From: Euptelea pleiosperma
Taxonomy: Eukaryota; Streptophyta; Magnoliopsida; Ranunculales; Eupteleaceae
Length of the DNA: 64,000 nt
Assembly: GCA_035048495.1 (NCBI GenBank)
Contig: CM068541.1
Location: 4,657,929 to 4,721,928, forward strand
Direction of reading: 5' to 3'
Shown: piece after piece, positions 47,334-58,884 of the stretch
Position numbering within the stretch: position 1 is the stretch's first letter
Layout of the letters: each line of letters begins with the position of its first letter
Notes under the pieces: model-generated
Told to the model about the DNA's origin: nothing
Seen by the model: only the letters and a program-made list of their open reading frames with translations
Databases searched by the model: none
Made by a program: the position numbers and the translations under genes

Positions 47334-48231
47334 ACTAAGAGGCTTGTTAAAATTGGTTTGTAGAAGGTGACAATTGGAATTCAATGTGGTTAAGTAGCCT
47401 TACTTTTAAGAGGGATTTTGCAATATTTAACCAGGTTTTTTACTGTAGATCTCTGGTGTTCTGTTTCCTCAATACCATAGCTTGGATTATGCTGCCTAGT
47501 CTTTTTAAGCTGCTCATGTTGTTAATCTGTCATTCAATATATGATATTCTCATAGTTGATTCAATGACACAAAGTTCTGCAGATTTTGTAGGTCTACCAG
47601 TGGGAAACTCTTTGTACAAACTTTTCTCACTTTTTTTAGTACAAATGAAATTTAATATTAACTAAAGCAAAATAAATGATACAAATTAGTGAAGGACAAA
47701 TACAAATTTTTTTGACATTGAAGATCAGAAAATTTATTACAATGTGTAGACAATGGATGTGAACAAATCATCCACATAAATTTTTCACTTACACTTGATG
47801 AAAATTATATTGACATAATACCATCAAATATCAACATCAACTTGATATTAACTTTAAATCGGGATAAAGTTTTGTTTTTGTAATCAAGTATTTAATATCT
47901 AAAAAAGTAGAACAAAAAAACAAACCTTAAGCCTTAAGAGTGTTTACATTCCTAATGAAAACAGATGACTTCTGAAAATAAATGGGAGACTTATACCACT
48001 TACAGGGAGGTCAAGTTCTAAAAAGATCTACAATTATATTACCTAAACCTCCCATACCAAACTATGTTTTAATTTCGTTAATTATTTAAAAGTCTTAGAA
48101 AATTATTTTACTACGGCTTCCTTAATTAAAACGAAATGTTGGCACAATTTTACTGAAACTTTCGACAATTAAATAAAAAATTTTATCGAAATAATTTTTC
48201 CCACGCCACGCATTCCTATTGAACATGAACT

Positions 48232-48474
48232 TACCAAGTGTTGCATACAACTCTGCATCTTATTCAAACTCGATCGTATATGCTCTTTCGGTATAAAGAA
48301 AAACCACACTGACATCACTCCAATATCATCTGCAATGGTTGAAGTCGACCCTTCTACCACAGTATACAGGCAATACGAATCGCGCTCATTTCCGGGATGG
48401 TGCTTAACCATCAAGGGCTTTAAGAAGCACAACCCGAAAGCTAGATGAACATCTCCAAGATGGTAGCGTTGCAT
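48232..48474 (-). pseudogene. Unrecognised exon-like ORF
   Basis: An open stretch on the minus strand encodes MQRYHLGDVHLAFGLCFLKP and continues through VKHHPGNERDSYCLYTVVEG, GVMSVWFFFIPKEHIRSSLN and KMQSCMQHL, then meets a consensus GTAAGT donor at about 48226-48231. Composition and the donor look like a real exon, with a TAG just upstream of the ATG codon. I do not recognise the family. No flanking exons could be assembled in the AT-rich neighbourhood, so it may be a captured or decayed exon. The type label pseudogene is provisional. Confidence 0.35.
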
Positions 48475-48884
48475 CTCTATCTAGATGACGATTTGGTTGG
48501 AGGCATCTTCGGAACCTTTAACCACTGGAGGGAGTCCTCAAAGCATAAACCAAATGGTTCTTCCTACCAGAGCAGTTTTGCTTTTATTTTTAGCTTAAAA
48601 AGCAGTCGACCGCATCGACTTCCTCTATTAACTGTCGCCCTAAAATTAGTGGTCAAGATTTATCTTTTGTACACCAAGCAATATTATATGTAACAAAATA
48701 ATCTACGGCATCCACTGTCCATATTAACTATTGCCCTAAAATCAGTGGTCAGAAAATGGACCATATTAATTATATCTATATGGTCTTTTTTCTGAGGACT
48801 AGGGAGTAAAGCACATCTAGCAAGTAAGGACCCACCAATTCCACGTTTGAGATCTTCAAAAATCGGCACGATTAGATTAGCGGT

Positions 48885-49150
48885 GTCAACCGGTTTTGGT
48901 TTCACATTTTTGGGAACCGATAAAAAAAAGAAACGGAACCGGAACTGAACCGAAAATAATGGTTTCGGTTCTAGGTAGTTTAATATGGAACCGAAACCGA
49001 TATATAAATATAGTGTTAAAATTCTCATATTATCAAAATTGGAGCCAATATACCTGGAAACGGAAATGGAACTAGAACCGACAGAAACTACATAATCGAT
49101 TCCGGTTATGGATCCATCATTTTGAGAATCGGTTAGTTCCAGTTAGTCTA
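48885..49150. repeat. AACCGGTTT/GGAACCGAAAC dispersed repeat, copy 1
   Basis: Contains AAAATAATGGTTTCGGTTCT and TATAGTGTTAAAATTCTCAT, shared in order with 53095-53490. Confidence 0.65.
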
Positions 49151-50143
49151 TCTAATCTAGCAGGTCTAATGGGGGTTTTAGACCCAACCCATCATGGTCG
49201 GGCTTGAATTGCTGTTAGAAGCCTAGAAGGCTGGGCTTGGGCTTAAAGACTGAGAATTAATTGTCAGGTTCTTGATAGTTCTAGGTCCAGTGGCCCAATG
49301 GGCCCTTATTATATAGTTAGATCTTTTAATTTTGTTATTAGGTTAGGCCCACTAAACCTGATGGGCCCTTATTATATTGTTAACCCTTCTTAGTCGGCAA
49401 TGATAATTTACAATATTTAACTAGTGCCCATAACTATCTGGGCCTTGGTATACCTAGGCCTGGCCTAAGCCAGTTCATTAACACCCCTTATTGGCAACCA
49501 CCAATTCAAGTAAGAGATCTTTGAAATATCAACATGATTAAATGATCATGGTCGTCCAAACCTTATCCCAGCTATTTGGAATCGGTAATTTGAATCCTAT
49601 CTTGGGTAAAGAGGGACAATACACAAGGTGTGGATTATCCAGTTTATATGATGTTTGAAAAAAATTCAAGCCGTGGCCCACTGAACAAGGGCCCATTTAG
49701 ATGGTACCGATTAAAAAAAGGGTATTTTTGCACACCCCTGAAAATCGAAAGTATATAGTAATATATCAGGCGTTATGCCATTTTTAGACCGTTATATTTA
49801 CAGTTATATGGTTCGTTCTTTACATAGTCCAAAACATAGAAAAAACGACGCCAACTTGGTCAACAAAGATGCGATTCTTCGCCATGTTCCTTGGAAACAC
49901 TGACGGTCTTCATTCACTCACACCTCCCTCAACGGCTAGAAAACCAAGCCGATTCCGAAGACTTCTCCCCACTTCATGAAAAGTTCGAATTTGAAGTTGA
50001 TCACTCCTTGAAACATGAGAAAGGGAGCTAAGAAGAAGAAGAAGAAGAAGAAAAGAAAGTTAGGAGAGAAGAGGTGCATGGCAGTGGTGCAGCCTAGCTC
50101 CTCCTCCTCCTCTTTCTCTTTTCTTCTTTCAAGAAGAACAACC
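49151..50143. other. Upstream region of the ANTH gene
   Basis: No family-1 element. A reversed LINE tail remnant lies near 49555-49590. Leader is probably short; a GAA/AAG repeat sits at 50033-50056. Confidence 0.5.
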
Positions 50144-51760
50144 ATGCCAAGCAAGCTCAGGAAGGCGATAGGGGCTGTGAAGGATCAAACTAGCATCAGC
50201 CTTGCCAAGGTTTCTACAAATAATTCATCAAACCTTGACATTGCAGTGCTCAAGGCCACCACCCATGATGAAATCCCAACTGATGATCGATACATCAATG
50301 ATGTCCTCCTCCTCATCTCCTCTAACAAGATTTATGCTGCAGCATGTGCACAAGCAATAGCCAAACGAATTAGTCGCACGCATAATTGGATCGTCGCCCT
50401 TAAGTCGATCATGCTCGTCCTACGGATATTTCAAAATGGCGACCCAAATTTCCCTCATGAGGTCCTCCATACTATGAAACGTGGAGCCAAGATTCTCAAC
50501 CTCTCAAGCTTTCGCGACGACTCCAATTCTAGCCCTTGGGACTACACCGCCTTCGTCCGCACCTTCGCGCTCTACCTCGATGAGCGTCTCGAATGTTTTC
50601 TTAAGGGCAAGCTCCAACGCCGCATGGTGTGCCGTAATGCAGACATGAAACCAGCAATGTTGCTTGATAGGATCACTTATTGGCAACGATTGCTTGATCG
50701 GGTGCTGGCCACCCGACCAACTGGTGCTGCTAAGACTAATCGTTTGGTGCAGATATCTCTCTACTCAGTGGTTCAGGAGAGCTTTGATCTATACCGAGAC
50801 ATATCCGACGCTCTTACGCTTCTTCTTGATAGCTTTTTTCACCTGCATTACCAATCTTGCGTCGCAGCCTTCAAATCCTGTATGAAGGCGTCGAAGCAAT
50901 TCGAAGAGCTTGGCAACTTCTATACTTTGTGCAAGAGTATGGGGGTCGGAAGGACATCCGAGTACCCGAGCGTGCAAAAGATATCTGATGAGCTAATAGA
51001 GACGTTACATGAGTTTCTCAAAGACCAAGCTTCTTTCACCACAACTGGTAATGGAAGGACACATGTCCCCCATTTTCTAGTCCTTCGTGCACCAACGTCC
51101 ACCGCCGAAAACACCCCATCGAATTCTAATCGACGTGAAGGTTCTGAACAATCTGAAACCTCCGAACAAGCTGAGAGGATGTCAGAAGAGAGAGACTCCG
51201 ATATGGCATCAGAACAGCATGAGCAACAAACCTTATTAGAAGATTTTTTAAGTGTCAATGAAGCGGAAACAAGCCCATCTGTATGTATCGATCGAAGAAA
51301 CAATTCAGCTCAGGATCTAAGATTATTTGACGATGATCATCCTCCACATGAAGAACAACAACCAACAGTCTCAGGCCCAGCCGAGGATTTAAGAGACGGG
51401 TGGGAGCTGGCGCTAGCCGAGAGTGCAAACAATTTGTACAATCAGGCATCTGTCGACCATAAACACCAATATTCCAATTACAGCAATCCATTTCTGAGTG
51501 AGACTGCCATGACCATTTTCCCTGTTGCCGACACCTTCTCATCGTTCCCCACATTTCAGGCAATTCCAACTGTTTGTGCACAAAATGGTAATGAAACAAA
51601 TACAAATTCGCAGATAGAAGATGACCCTTTCGCTCCATGCACTCCGATTACCGAGGTTCATATATTGTTGGATGGCTCCAGAAGTCAACGACACCTGCTC
51701 CATGAACAACAATTGTGGTTGCACCACCAAAACAAGATTATAGCAAGGCATATAGCTTGA
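50144..51760 (+). CDS. ANTH-domain putative clathrin assembly protein (AP180/PICALM family)
   Basis: Adaptor that binds PI(4,5)P2 and clathrin in endocytosis. Single exon, 538 residues from MPSKLRKAIGAVKDQTSISL, the conserved start of the plant family. The ANTH domain covers about 25-300; KATTHDE at 37-43 matches the PI(4,5)P2-binding motif of CALM/AP180, followed by SSNKIYAAACAQAI, IFQNGDPNFP, LNLSSFRDDSNSSPWD and FALYLDERLE. The acidic, Ser/Glu-rich C-terminal half is low complexity and holds NPF (about 448-450) and DPF (about 494-496), short motifs used to recruit endocytic partners. An in-frame ATG at 50015 adds 43 residues including a Lys run encoded by a GAA/AAG repeat; conservation favours 50144. 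It resembles the PICALM5-type subgroup, but I would not fix a name. No family-1 foldback element lies in its promoter, unlike its neighbours. Confidence 0.93.
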   Translation: MPSKLRKAIGAVKDQTSISLAKVSTNNSSNLDIAVLKATTHDEIPTDDRYINDVLLLISSNKIYAAACAQAIAKRISRTHNWIVALKSIMLVLRIFQNGDPNFPHEVLHTMKRGAKILNLSSFRDDSNSSPWDYTAFVRTFALYLDERLECFLKGKLQRRMVCRNADMKPAMLLDRITYWQRLLDRVLATRPTGAAKTNRLVQISLYSVVQESFDLYRDISDALTLLLDSFFHLHYQSCVAAFKSCMKASKQFEELGNFYTLCKSMGVGRTSEYPSVQKISDELIETLHEFLKDQASFTTTGNGRTHVPHFLVLRAPTSTAENTPSNSNRREGSEQSETSEQAERMSEERDSDMASEQHEQQTLLEDFLSVNEAETSPSVCIDRRNNSAQDLRLFDDDHPPHEEQQPTVSGPAEDLRDGWELALAESANNLYNQASVDHKHQYSNYSNPFLSETAMTIFPVADTFSSFPTFQAIPTVCAQNGNETNTNSQIEDDPFAPCTPITEVHILLDGSRSQRHLLHEQQLWLHHQNKIIARHIA

Positions 51761-52731
51761 TTTCTAGAACTAAAAAGAAATGTCATTCTTATAGATTATA
51801 ATGTGATTATATTAGCCGATGATTTTTGAAACTACCTAGGGCTTCATATGGTAGGTTTGGAACAAGATGGGTCAGCCTGATCCCTTCCTTGCCTGTTAGA
51901 AGGCAAAACAATTCAAGCTCAGGCTTGACCCAATGCCAAATATTCGGGCAAAGCCATTAGTTTCTTGAGGGGCTACGCTTATTTATGTTAGAATGGTGAT
52001 CCATGATGGTCACGCGGGATCTTGTCTTGGAGAAGAAGAAATCTTTCTTGGGTAAAATTTTAATCTAGAGATAAAAGGCCACTTGGGCCAAGATATGTGT
52101 GAGCATCTGTGTGCCTCAAGGATCTTGGGCTCTACGAGTCCTCAAGCAATGAAGTGCGTGGGCCTTTTCTACACCCTAGAAGAAGGGTGTAAACCTCATT
52201 TTAGGACTCACCGATGAATTTTGTGAACCTTTGTTGGACCTCATAGGATTCATGTCTATTTTGAGGTCAGAAGAATTTGTGTAAGCCTCTTTAGACCTCA
52301 CAAGGGGCCTCTTTGGACCTCACAGGCTAAGACCTTTTAAAAGTCCTCAAAGAAAATGTTTTTTTTTTTTTTTTGGGACGGCTCAGCTAGTATGTTTGAG
52401 CAAATGGACTTGGGCTCATAAGAGAAGGCCACGAAAACAAACCCTTTTTTTGTATGGAGAAAGTTATTCCATGAGTTAAAAAGGGAAAGGAAGGGTTTTT
52501 CGGGAAAGAAAACCCTTTTGAAGGCAAGAGCCCCAAGACACGGACAATCAACCAGTGGAAAAAAGGATGAAGGAGTCGATGAGATAGTCGGAGAGTCAAC
52601 ATCTAACGATGATGGGGCACACATCAGCTGGCGCATAGAGAGGTTCGGATGTAGCCATGTTGAGAAGCTCTCACTATCCTGATGAAATCAAAGGAAATTA
52701 TTTTTTTTTTCTTTTTACATACGCATATCTC
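51761..52731. other. 3' flank of the ANTH gene and spacer
   Basis: Short direct echoes of GGACCTCACA and GTGAACCTTTG-like phrases (52200-52330) suggest old local repeats; no gene. Confidence 0.4.
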
Positions 52732-53094
52732 TTAGAGCATCTCCAACCGAACTCTAAATCTCTAGTTTAGAGATGGGAGATACTCCAACCGTGCTCTATA
52801 TGGGGTCTCTAAAACAGAGACCCCATTTTGGGTCTCTATTACGGTTCATAGTTAATAAATGTCTACACTACCCTTTTGTTTGCATTTATGTACAATATTA
52901 TTCCTAATGTATCATTTACAATTTCAATTATATTTTAATAAAAGTGATATAACTTTTAATATATAAATCTATTTTTTTTGAATTATTATCATTAGAAAGG
53001 TATCGTCGATACCTTTAAAATGAAACTAATATTTAATATGTTTAATGTATATTTTAAAAATAATTTTTATTATATATTAATTAGGGTTTAGGGG

Positions 53095-53490
53095 TGTCAA
53101 TTTTGTTCGTTTAATCGGAACCGAAAACACCAATTTCGGTTCCACATTTTTAGGAATGGATTAAAAAGAATTATAATTGAAACTGAACCGAAAAATAATG
53201 GTTTCAGTTCTGAGTGGTTTAGTATGGAACCAAAATTGATAGGACTCGGAAGCGAACCGATAGGAATCGAAACTGAATCGATGTAGAGGTATAGTGTTAA
53301 AATTCTCATATTATTGAGATTGGAACAAATATACTCAGAACCGTAACTGACAGAAATCAAATAATCGAATCTGGTTCTGGGTCCATTTTTAGAACTAGAG
53401 TCGTTAAGAACTGAAACTAATAAGACCCAAAACCGAAATTGTTAGTTCCGGTTCTGTCCACTTCGAGAACTGAAACGGAATCGATCCATT
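53095..53490. repeat. AACCGGTTT/GGAACCGAAAC dispersed repeat, copy 2
   Basis: Same order as copy 1, nested in the Harbinger-like element. Confidence 0.65.
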
Positions 53491-53689
53491 GATACCCCTA
53501 CTGATTATGACCGATCCGATAAAAAAATATATCGATCCAAATCCGATCTGGAGATATCGGATCACATAATCATGATCTAGAGCTGATCCAATAAGTAGAA
53601 TAGAGTTTTGAACCCGATCCGATCTACTAAATTATTTTATAATTATTTAAATTATATATTTTTAGAATTGAATTATTGTACACCAATAA

Positions 53690-53850
53690 GAGAAAATTTT
53701 GAATTTTGGACGGATAATTTGAATTTTGTAGGAAATTTTGAATTTAAATCATAATTTGAATTTTGAAGGAAATTTTGAATTTTCAATGAAATTTTGAATT
53801 TTGGAGGAAAATTTGAATTTTAGAGGAAATCGATTGAGTTTTTGGAAGAA
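53690..53850. repeat. Degenerate tandem repeat of a GAAATTTTGAATTTTGGAG unit
   Basis: About seven imperfect units of roughly 20 bp inside the Harbinger-like element. Confidence 0.7.
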
Positions 53851-54451
53851 ATAGTTAAATAGTGTTTATAGAGATAGGTGAATAGTGTTATAGAGATGTG
53901 TTGGTTGGAGTCATTGTGAAAATCAATGTGCTCCAAATGTAGTTTTTAATAAAAAATAATATTTTGGGTCTTTAAAATAGAGACCATGGTTGGAGTTGCT
54001 CTTAAAGCACCCCTTTAGTAGGTTAAAATGCACCCACAGTTAATAATTCAAAATGTGGCAAAGAAAAATGTAATGAAAAATTCGAGCACAATTCGGGATT
54101 GTGAAGCAAAAAAATCCTTCAAAAAAAAGAAAAATATAAAATTCGACCCCCCTCCCCCCGCAAAAAAAAAAAAAAAAAAAGAAAGAAAACCATTGGCTCG
54201 ATTAGAACATGGCACATGCCACACTTTCAAGGTTGCAAACTTATTTATTCTAGTAATCACATTTCGGTGAAGTGGAGATGTTGATAAAAGTACGCCATCT
54301 TTTTGAAATTTGGTAGCCTAATATGAAAAGCTTAGATCTAGGAGATTTGAATAAGACTTCTTCCTTACGGTCCCAAATTACACATGGGAGTTTCAAATGT
54401 TCTTTTGGAAATTCTTAAATCCAATATTTTCATTCAAAACCTATTTAAAAA

Positions 54452-54615
54452 TGAGGAATACTAGCAAACAACCCCTTACTAGAGTTGCCCAAGATGCAAC
54501 CCTGCAGAAGACAAATTGCCTAAAAAATTGAACATTTGAATTAAAATATATATATTTTTTTTGTTGCATAGGTGCAACTCAATTAAGGGGTTGCTTGCTA
54601 GCATATTCCTCATGT
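54452..54615. mobile_element. Miniature foldback (about 160 bp)
   Basis: ATGAGGAATACTAGCAAACA, then ACCCCTTA on the left; TAAGGGGTTGCTTGCTAGCA and TATTCCTCAT on the right. Confidence 0.7.
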
Positions 54616-55511
54616 GAAATATGATTTTTTTTTTGTTTTTGTTTTTTATATATGTTTTTTGTAGGTGGGGAAGACACTTTTGTCCCCATGGAACCTTAAA
54701 TCACACCACCTTGCCAAAATGTGTCTATGTTTCATGAACAGTTCTTTTTAAGTGGGTAAGCCCGAATCAAATCAGCAATTTCATGGTTGCGGTGCAGCAC
54801 GTTACCCTTGTGAATTTTAGTCTCAAAGAGGAATGCAGCATCACGCGCTACAGCTCAAGCTCCCACTTGATTGACGGGCTATCAACGTGATAGTATTTTG
54901 GTAATTCACACAAGGGCAGTGGAAAACGACGTGCGATATCCGTCATGTTACTTTCCTCACAAATACTGCAACTCAGCTAAGAATCGGTGCCCATCATGAC
55001 ATGAGACCAAATGGGTATTGGTTCAATCAACTAGCCTCGGTAAGTGTAACGGAGCTTCTTCTCGATGGCCGAACCGATGTTGGCCCAGTTTATTGGTTTT
55101 AACTGAGGCCATCTAGTGAATTCTTAGGTGAAGGAACTAGAACCATTTATACTGGATCCAATATCACATAAAGATGGATATGGGCTTTGCTTTTTTTCAT
55201 TTCTTCACCCCAAAACGCTGAAAAGCCGAAAAGTTGAAGTTTGAATTGCAGCTCCTACGTTTTGACTTCTCTCCCTTTAAGAAAAAAGGTTTAAACAAAG
55301 TGCATGAAATCAAGAGACAACATGGGCTTCTAAGCTTTTATTTCCTCAAAAATCACTTTATGTCTATATCACCCCCCACCAGGTTTTCTGGGCTGTCTCT
55401 GCAGAGTTTGAAGCCTGCAGTTTTCACATGTGGCAGCTGATCAGGTAGCGGGACCAAAGGGGCCCACCTGTTCCTTCACCTTACCATCTGCATGTGCTAA
55501 GTTTCAGCTCA
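54616..55511. other. Unassigned spacer
   Basis: Less AT-rich than its surroundings but with no ORF that I can assign. Confidence 0.45.
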
Positions 55512-55765
55512 AGGGATCTCTTCCACTTGGCTGAAGAGAACCCCTTTTTGGGCCCACTTTTATTAGAACCCTTAGAATGAAGTCCAATGCATACCCCTCC
55601 CGGGAGTGTATGGGCTCACGTGGCCAGCCCAAAGGGTCTCTTCCACTTGCCACTTGGCAGAAGAGAACCCCTTTTTGGGCCCACCTTTATTAGAACCCTT
55701 AGAATGAAGTCCAATACATACCCCTCCGGGAGGGTGTATGGGTCCACATGGCCAGCCCAAAAGGG
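55512..55765. repeat. Two tandem copies of a 127-bp unit
   Basis: CTCTTCCACTTG, AACCCCTTTTTGGGCCCAC, AGAACCCTTAGAATGAAGTC and GGCCAGCCCAAA recur with a period of 127 bp. Confidence 0.85.
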
Positions 55766-56627
55766 TCCCTTATCGGATGGATTTTCCGGATTGACCACGT
55801 CAGCCCTCCACATGGCAGAACCACTGAATCCAAGTGTGCTACCTTTCCCCTTAAAACAGACCTAAAGCATATGGTTTCCAATCTCATGGTAAGATGCGGG
55901 ATAAGGCTGGGTCCCATGTTCAATCTTTGATTACCAGTCATAACTACCTAATTAAATGGTAATGCCATAACGCGATGGGTCCCACATCAATCTTTTGTCG
56001 GTATAGTTAGCATAAGATGCGAAACCTCAATCTGATCCAATAGAAGTACAAGCTTTACCGTCGGTATGCCAAGTGTCTTTGCAATCGATGGTGTTGATCA
56101 GAAAACAGTTTTAGGATTGTAACCCATATTGTTCTAGCAGAGGTGCAACCGTGCAACCCATTACCCAAAAGTGCCACATGTCAAAATGGGTGCATTACAC
56201 ATCGAGGTAATGCCAGGTGGATCAATAAGTGAGTTGGCTAGCATGGCATGAATCATCTTCAAAAATCAGATTAGTTTATTTTTTGAGACACTTGTCCTAA
56301 CTTCCTTGAATCAAGGGAGAGATCCAACTAATTAGTGGGAGCTTTTTGAAGAGAATCATGGCTCACAAAAACCTATGGAGAATCCCACTTGGAGCAACTG
56401 AATTGTGAGCATCAAGGGGAGCTTGCTAGAAGTTAAAGAAATGGAAGTCTGATTTGGTGGCTTTTGAGCTGTATGAGACGCAACGGTATTTGATTTTGCA
56501 AGCTACTTTAATAAGTTAGCTTCTGAAGTACCCAATACTCACTCCATATGTATGGACCAAAATGCCCACAACATCCACCAAGACATACTATAAATCCATC
56601 CTCTCTAATGACCCATCGATCATTAAG
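55766..56627. other. Unassigned spacer
   Basis: Short ORFs only. Confidence 0.45.
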
Positions 56628-56744
56628 ATTGATATATATGGACAAACACCCATACGGTCAGAATCCTCTAAGAATGTGCCACTTGTCTCAATTTGTGGGT
56701 GGTCAGTGGATTCGCTGACCATCGGCGATCAGCGAAGTTTTACT
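56628..56744. mobile_element. Family-1 right-arm fragment
   Basis: CATACGGTCAGAATCCTCTA and a terminal GATCAGCGAAGTTTTACTC; no left arm. Confidence 0.6.
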
Positions 56745-58494
56745 CTATGAAATGTTGGTGGGCCATCATTAGGGTCTACTTTAGAGCACCTTAGATTACC
56801 TTGTACTAAAGTGCAGTTATTAAAAAAAGGGGGGGAGGGGTTACACGAATCTCCAATATCACCGCCAATTTCAAAGAACATCCAATGGTCTGAACTTAAG
56901 GAGGACAATGGTATGGTATCGTCCTAAGGACGATGCTATCATTTTCCTTTCCTTACATAATTTCCATTTTGTAACTGTCAAGTTAGAGCGGGAAAGAAAA
57001 GGGAGGGAAGAGTGAAGGTGATGATGAGAGGGAGGGAGAGAGAGAGAGAGTGGTAGAGGGTGCAGCTTTACAGCTTGTTTCAGCAGTTCCTTTAAAAGCT
57101 TTCACGGGAAATATTACCAGAAAAGTCCGTGACTTTTTTCTTTTGTATTCTCAGTATTAGTAGATGCGTAAGAGGGAGGGAGAGGGAGAGAGGTGGTGGG
57201 GAAGGGAAGCATGTGGATGGGTTGTACCGCATAGAACATGACCCACCATTATATCTTATTATCTCCAACAACTGTACCCCTTTCCCATGTGATGTCGCTG
57301 TTAACTTCGGGACCCACACTCCCACTTTTATTGTTCCCTCTCCTCCCTACAACTGCACCCGGCCTTCCTCCTCAATTTCTAAGATTCTCGTTTTTAAATC
57401 CAGGTTGGCCCTTGCCCTTCTTGTTCCCAAAATGCAATGTTTATTAATAATTCAATAATGATCATTTGTGTGAAATACGCGTAAAAGATATGGACCATTC
57501 GATTTTCATAGATTCGCCCATATCATGCGGTGGGCCATGTCACAAAAAATAAAATTTTTGAAATCATCCTTGACCACGTCATTTACCATCTATGATTGCT
57601 CCAAAAGAAGTAAAATGGGAAAAAAAAAAAAAAATAGAAAAAGAAAAAGGCTGCATATTCTTCTTTGTTTTTTGTTTTTCATAACAAAACACGAGAGCTT
57701 CCAGGACCCACCATAAGCATCCGATGGCGATGGAAGATCTAAACAAGAAGATCATCCACTGTTTCTTTTCCCCAAAATGCTTCGGTTGTGTGTTTTAAGT
57801 TTGAGAAAAGTACAAAAGGGTAATATTTTTCACTAAATTGTAGTGGTTTGTACTTTGTACATTGGACAACAACGTTAAAACCAGACAAAGAATAATCAGA
57901 GATAGATTAAATCACACCAACACAAATCACACTTTATTACAAGATCAACCACCCAAACAAACACACACTTCTGTTATGTACCACTGCCGATGTACATTAT
58001 CAAACCAACACTACTAAAAAAAATGAAACATAACAGAACTCTTACCGTCTTGCTGCTTCTTAAGTCAAACAATTAAAATAAAAATAAAAATAAAAATAAA
58101 AAGAAGAAAAAGAGGATACTCCCAAAAAATCGCATCCATGCTTCTGTTTTTGTCATGCTATATCTCTATTAAAATAACCAAAAAATTATTATTCGCTCTG
58201 TCCTTTTTTTTTTTTCCTCAGTAGTAATAATATAATAATGTAAACTTTGGAGTATAAGAAATCTGTTTGTTTCTTACACGGAGGAAAGAATTTCCTCTCC
58301 GACGGTTAGAAATCCAAACTGAATACCTGTAAAAAGAAAATATAAAAAAACAAAATACAAATCTGAGTACCAATCTGATGTGGATCTTAGCTGTCGATGG
58401 GCTTAACAAGCCAAGTGTCATCAATATGGACCATCCGATGAAAATAAGTAGCTCTTGGTGGGACCTTAATCCCATAACTATAATTGAATTTGGG
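56745..58494. other. 3' side spacer of the armadillo gene
   Basis: GA-rich stretch at 57000-57200, AAAAT runs at 58075-58100, no gene. Confidence 0.45.
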
Positions 58495-58693
58495 TCAGCC
58501 CACTTGGTTTTCCAAAAATCAGCTTAATTTGTGATCTTTAGCCATTGGATCCGAGAGCACAAAAAATTACTCAAATCAACGGTTCAAAATCACCCAGCTC
58601 GAATCCAATCGTAATAGATCAACAATCAGGCTGATTTTTGGTGGGTAGATGAGATCCATCAAGGGTGGGCCAATAGAAAAGAGTGTGCCAGGT
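58495..58693. mobile_element. Family-1b foldback downstream of the armadillo gene
   Basis: TTTCCAAAAATCAGCTTAAT and CAATCAGGCTGATTTTTGG arms; terminal G-boxes absent. Confidence 0.6.
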
Positions 58694-58884
58694 GTGCATC
58701 TTTAATGCTCCAATTATTGTCGCTTAGACACTCCAATCGTACGACTTTAGAACTGGGTCCCACCAAGAGTTTACTGTACACTCTTACATAGACTTTTTAT
58801 ACTTTTATACTTTTATACTAAGAAACTAAAATGTATCAAAAATAGAAATTTGATCTTACCTTGTGGGGTTAGTTTCTTTGTTCG

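Larger units (their letters stand above)
52735..54001. mobile_element. PIF/Harbinger-like non-autonomous element with TTA target duplication
   Basis: Ends GAGCATCTCCAACCGAACTC and CATGGTTGGAGTTGCTC, flanked by TTA at 52732-52734 and 54002-54004. The TWA duplication fits PIF/Harbinger. The inner terminal pair GGGTCTCTAAAACAGAGACC is itself palindromic. No transposase seen. Confidence 0.75.

Noticed and set aside
54160..54181. Long A run that could be a retrogene poly(A) tail
   Set aside because: No upstream coding sequence or flanking duplication; just low-complexity DNA.
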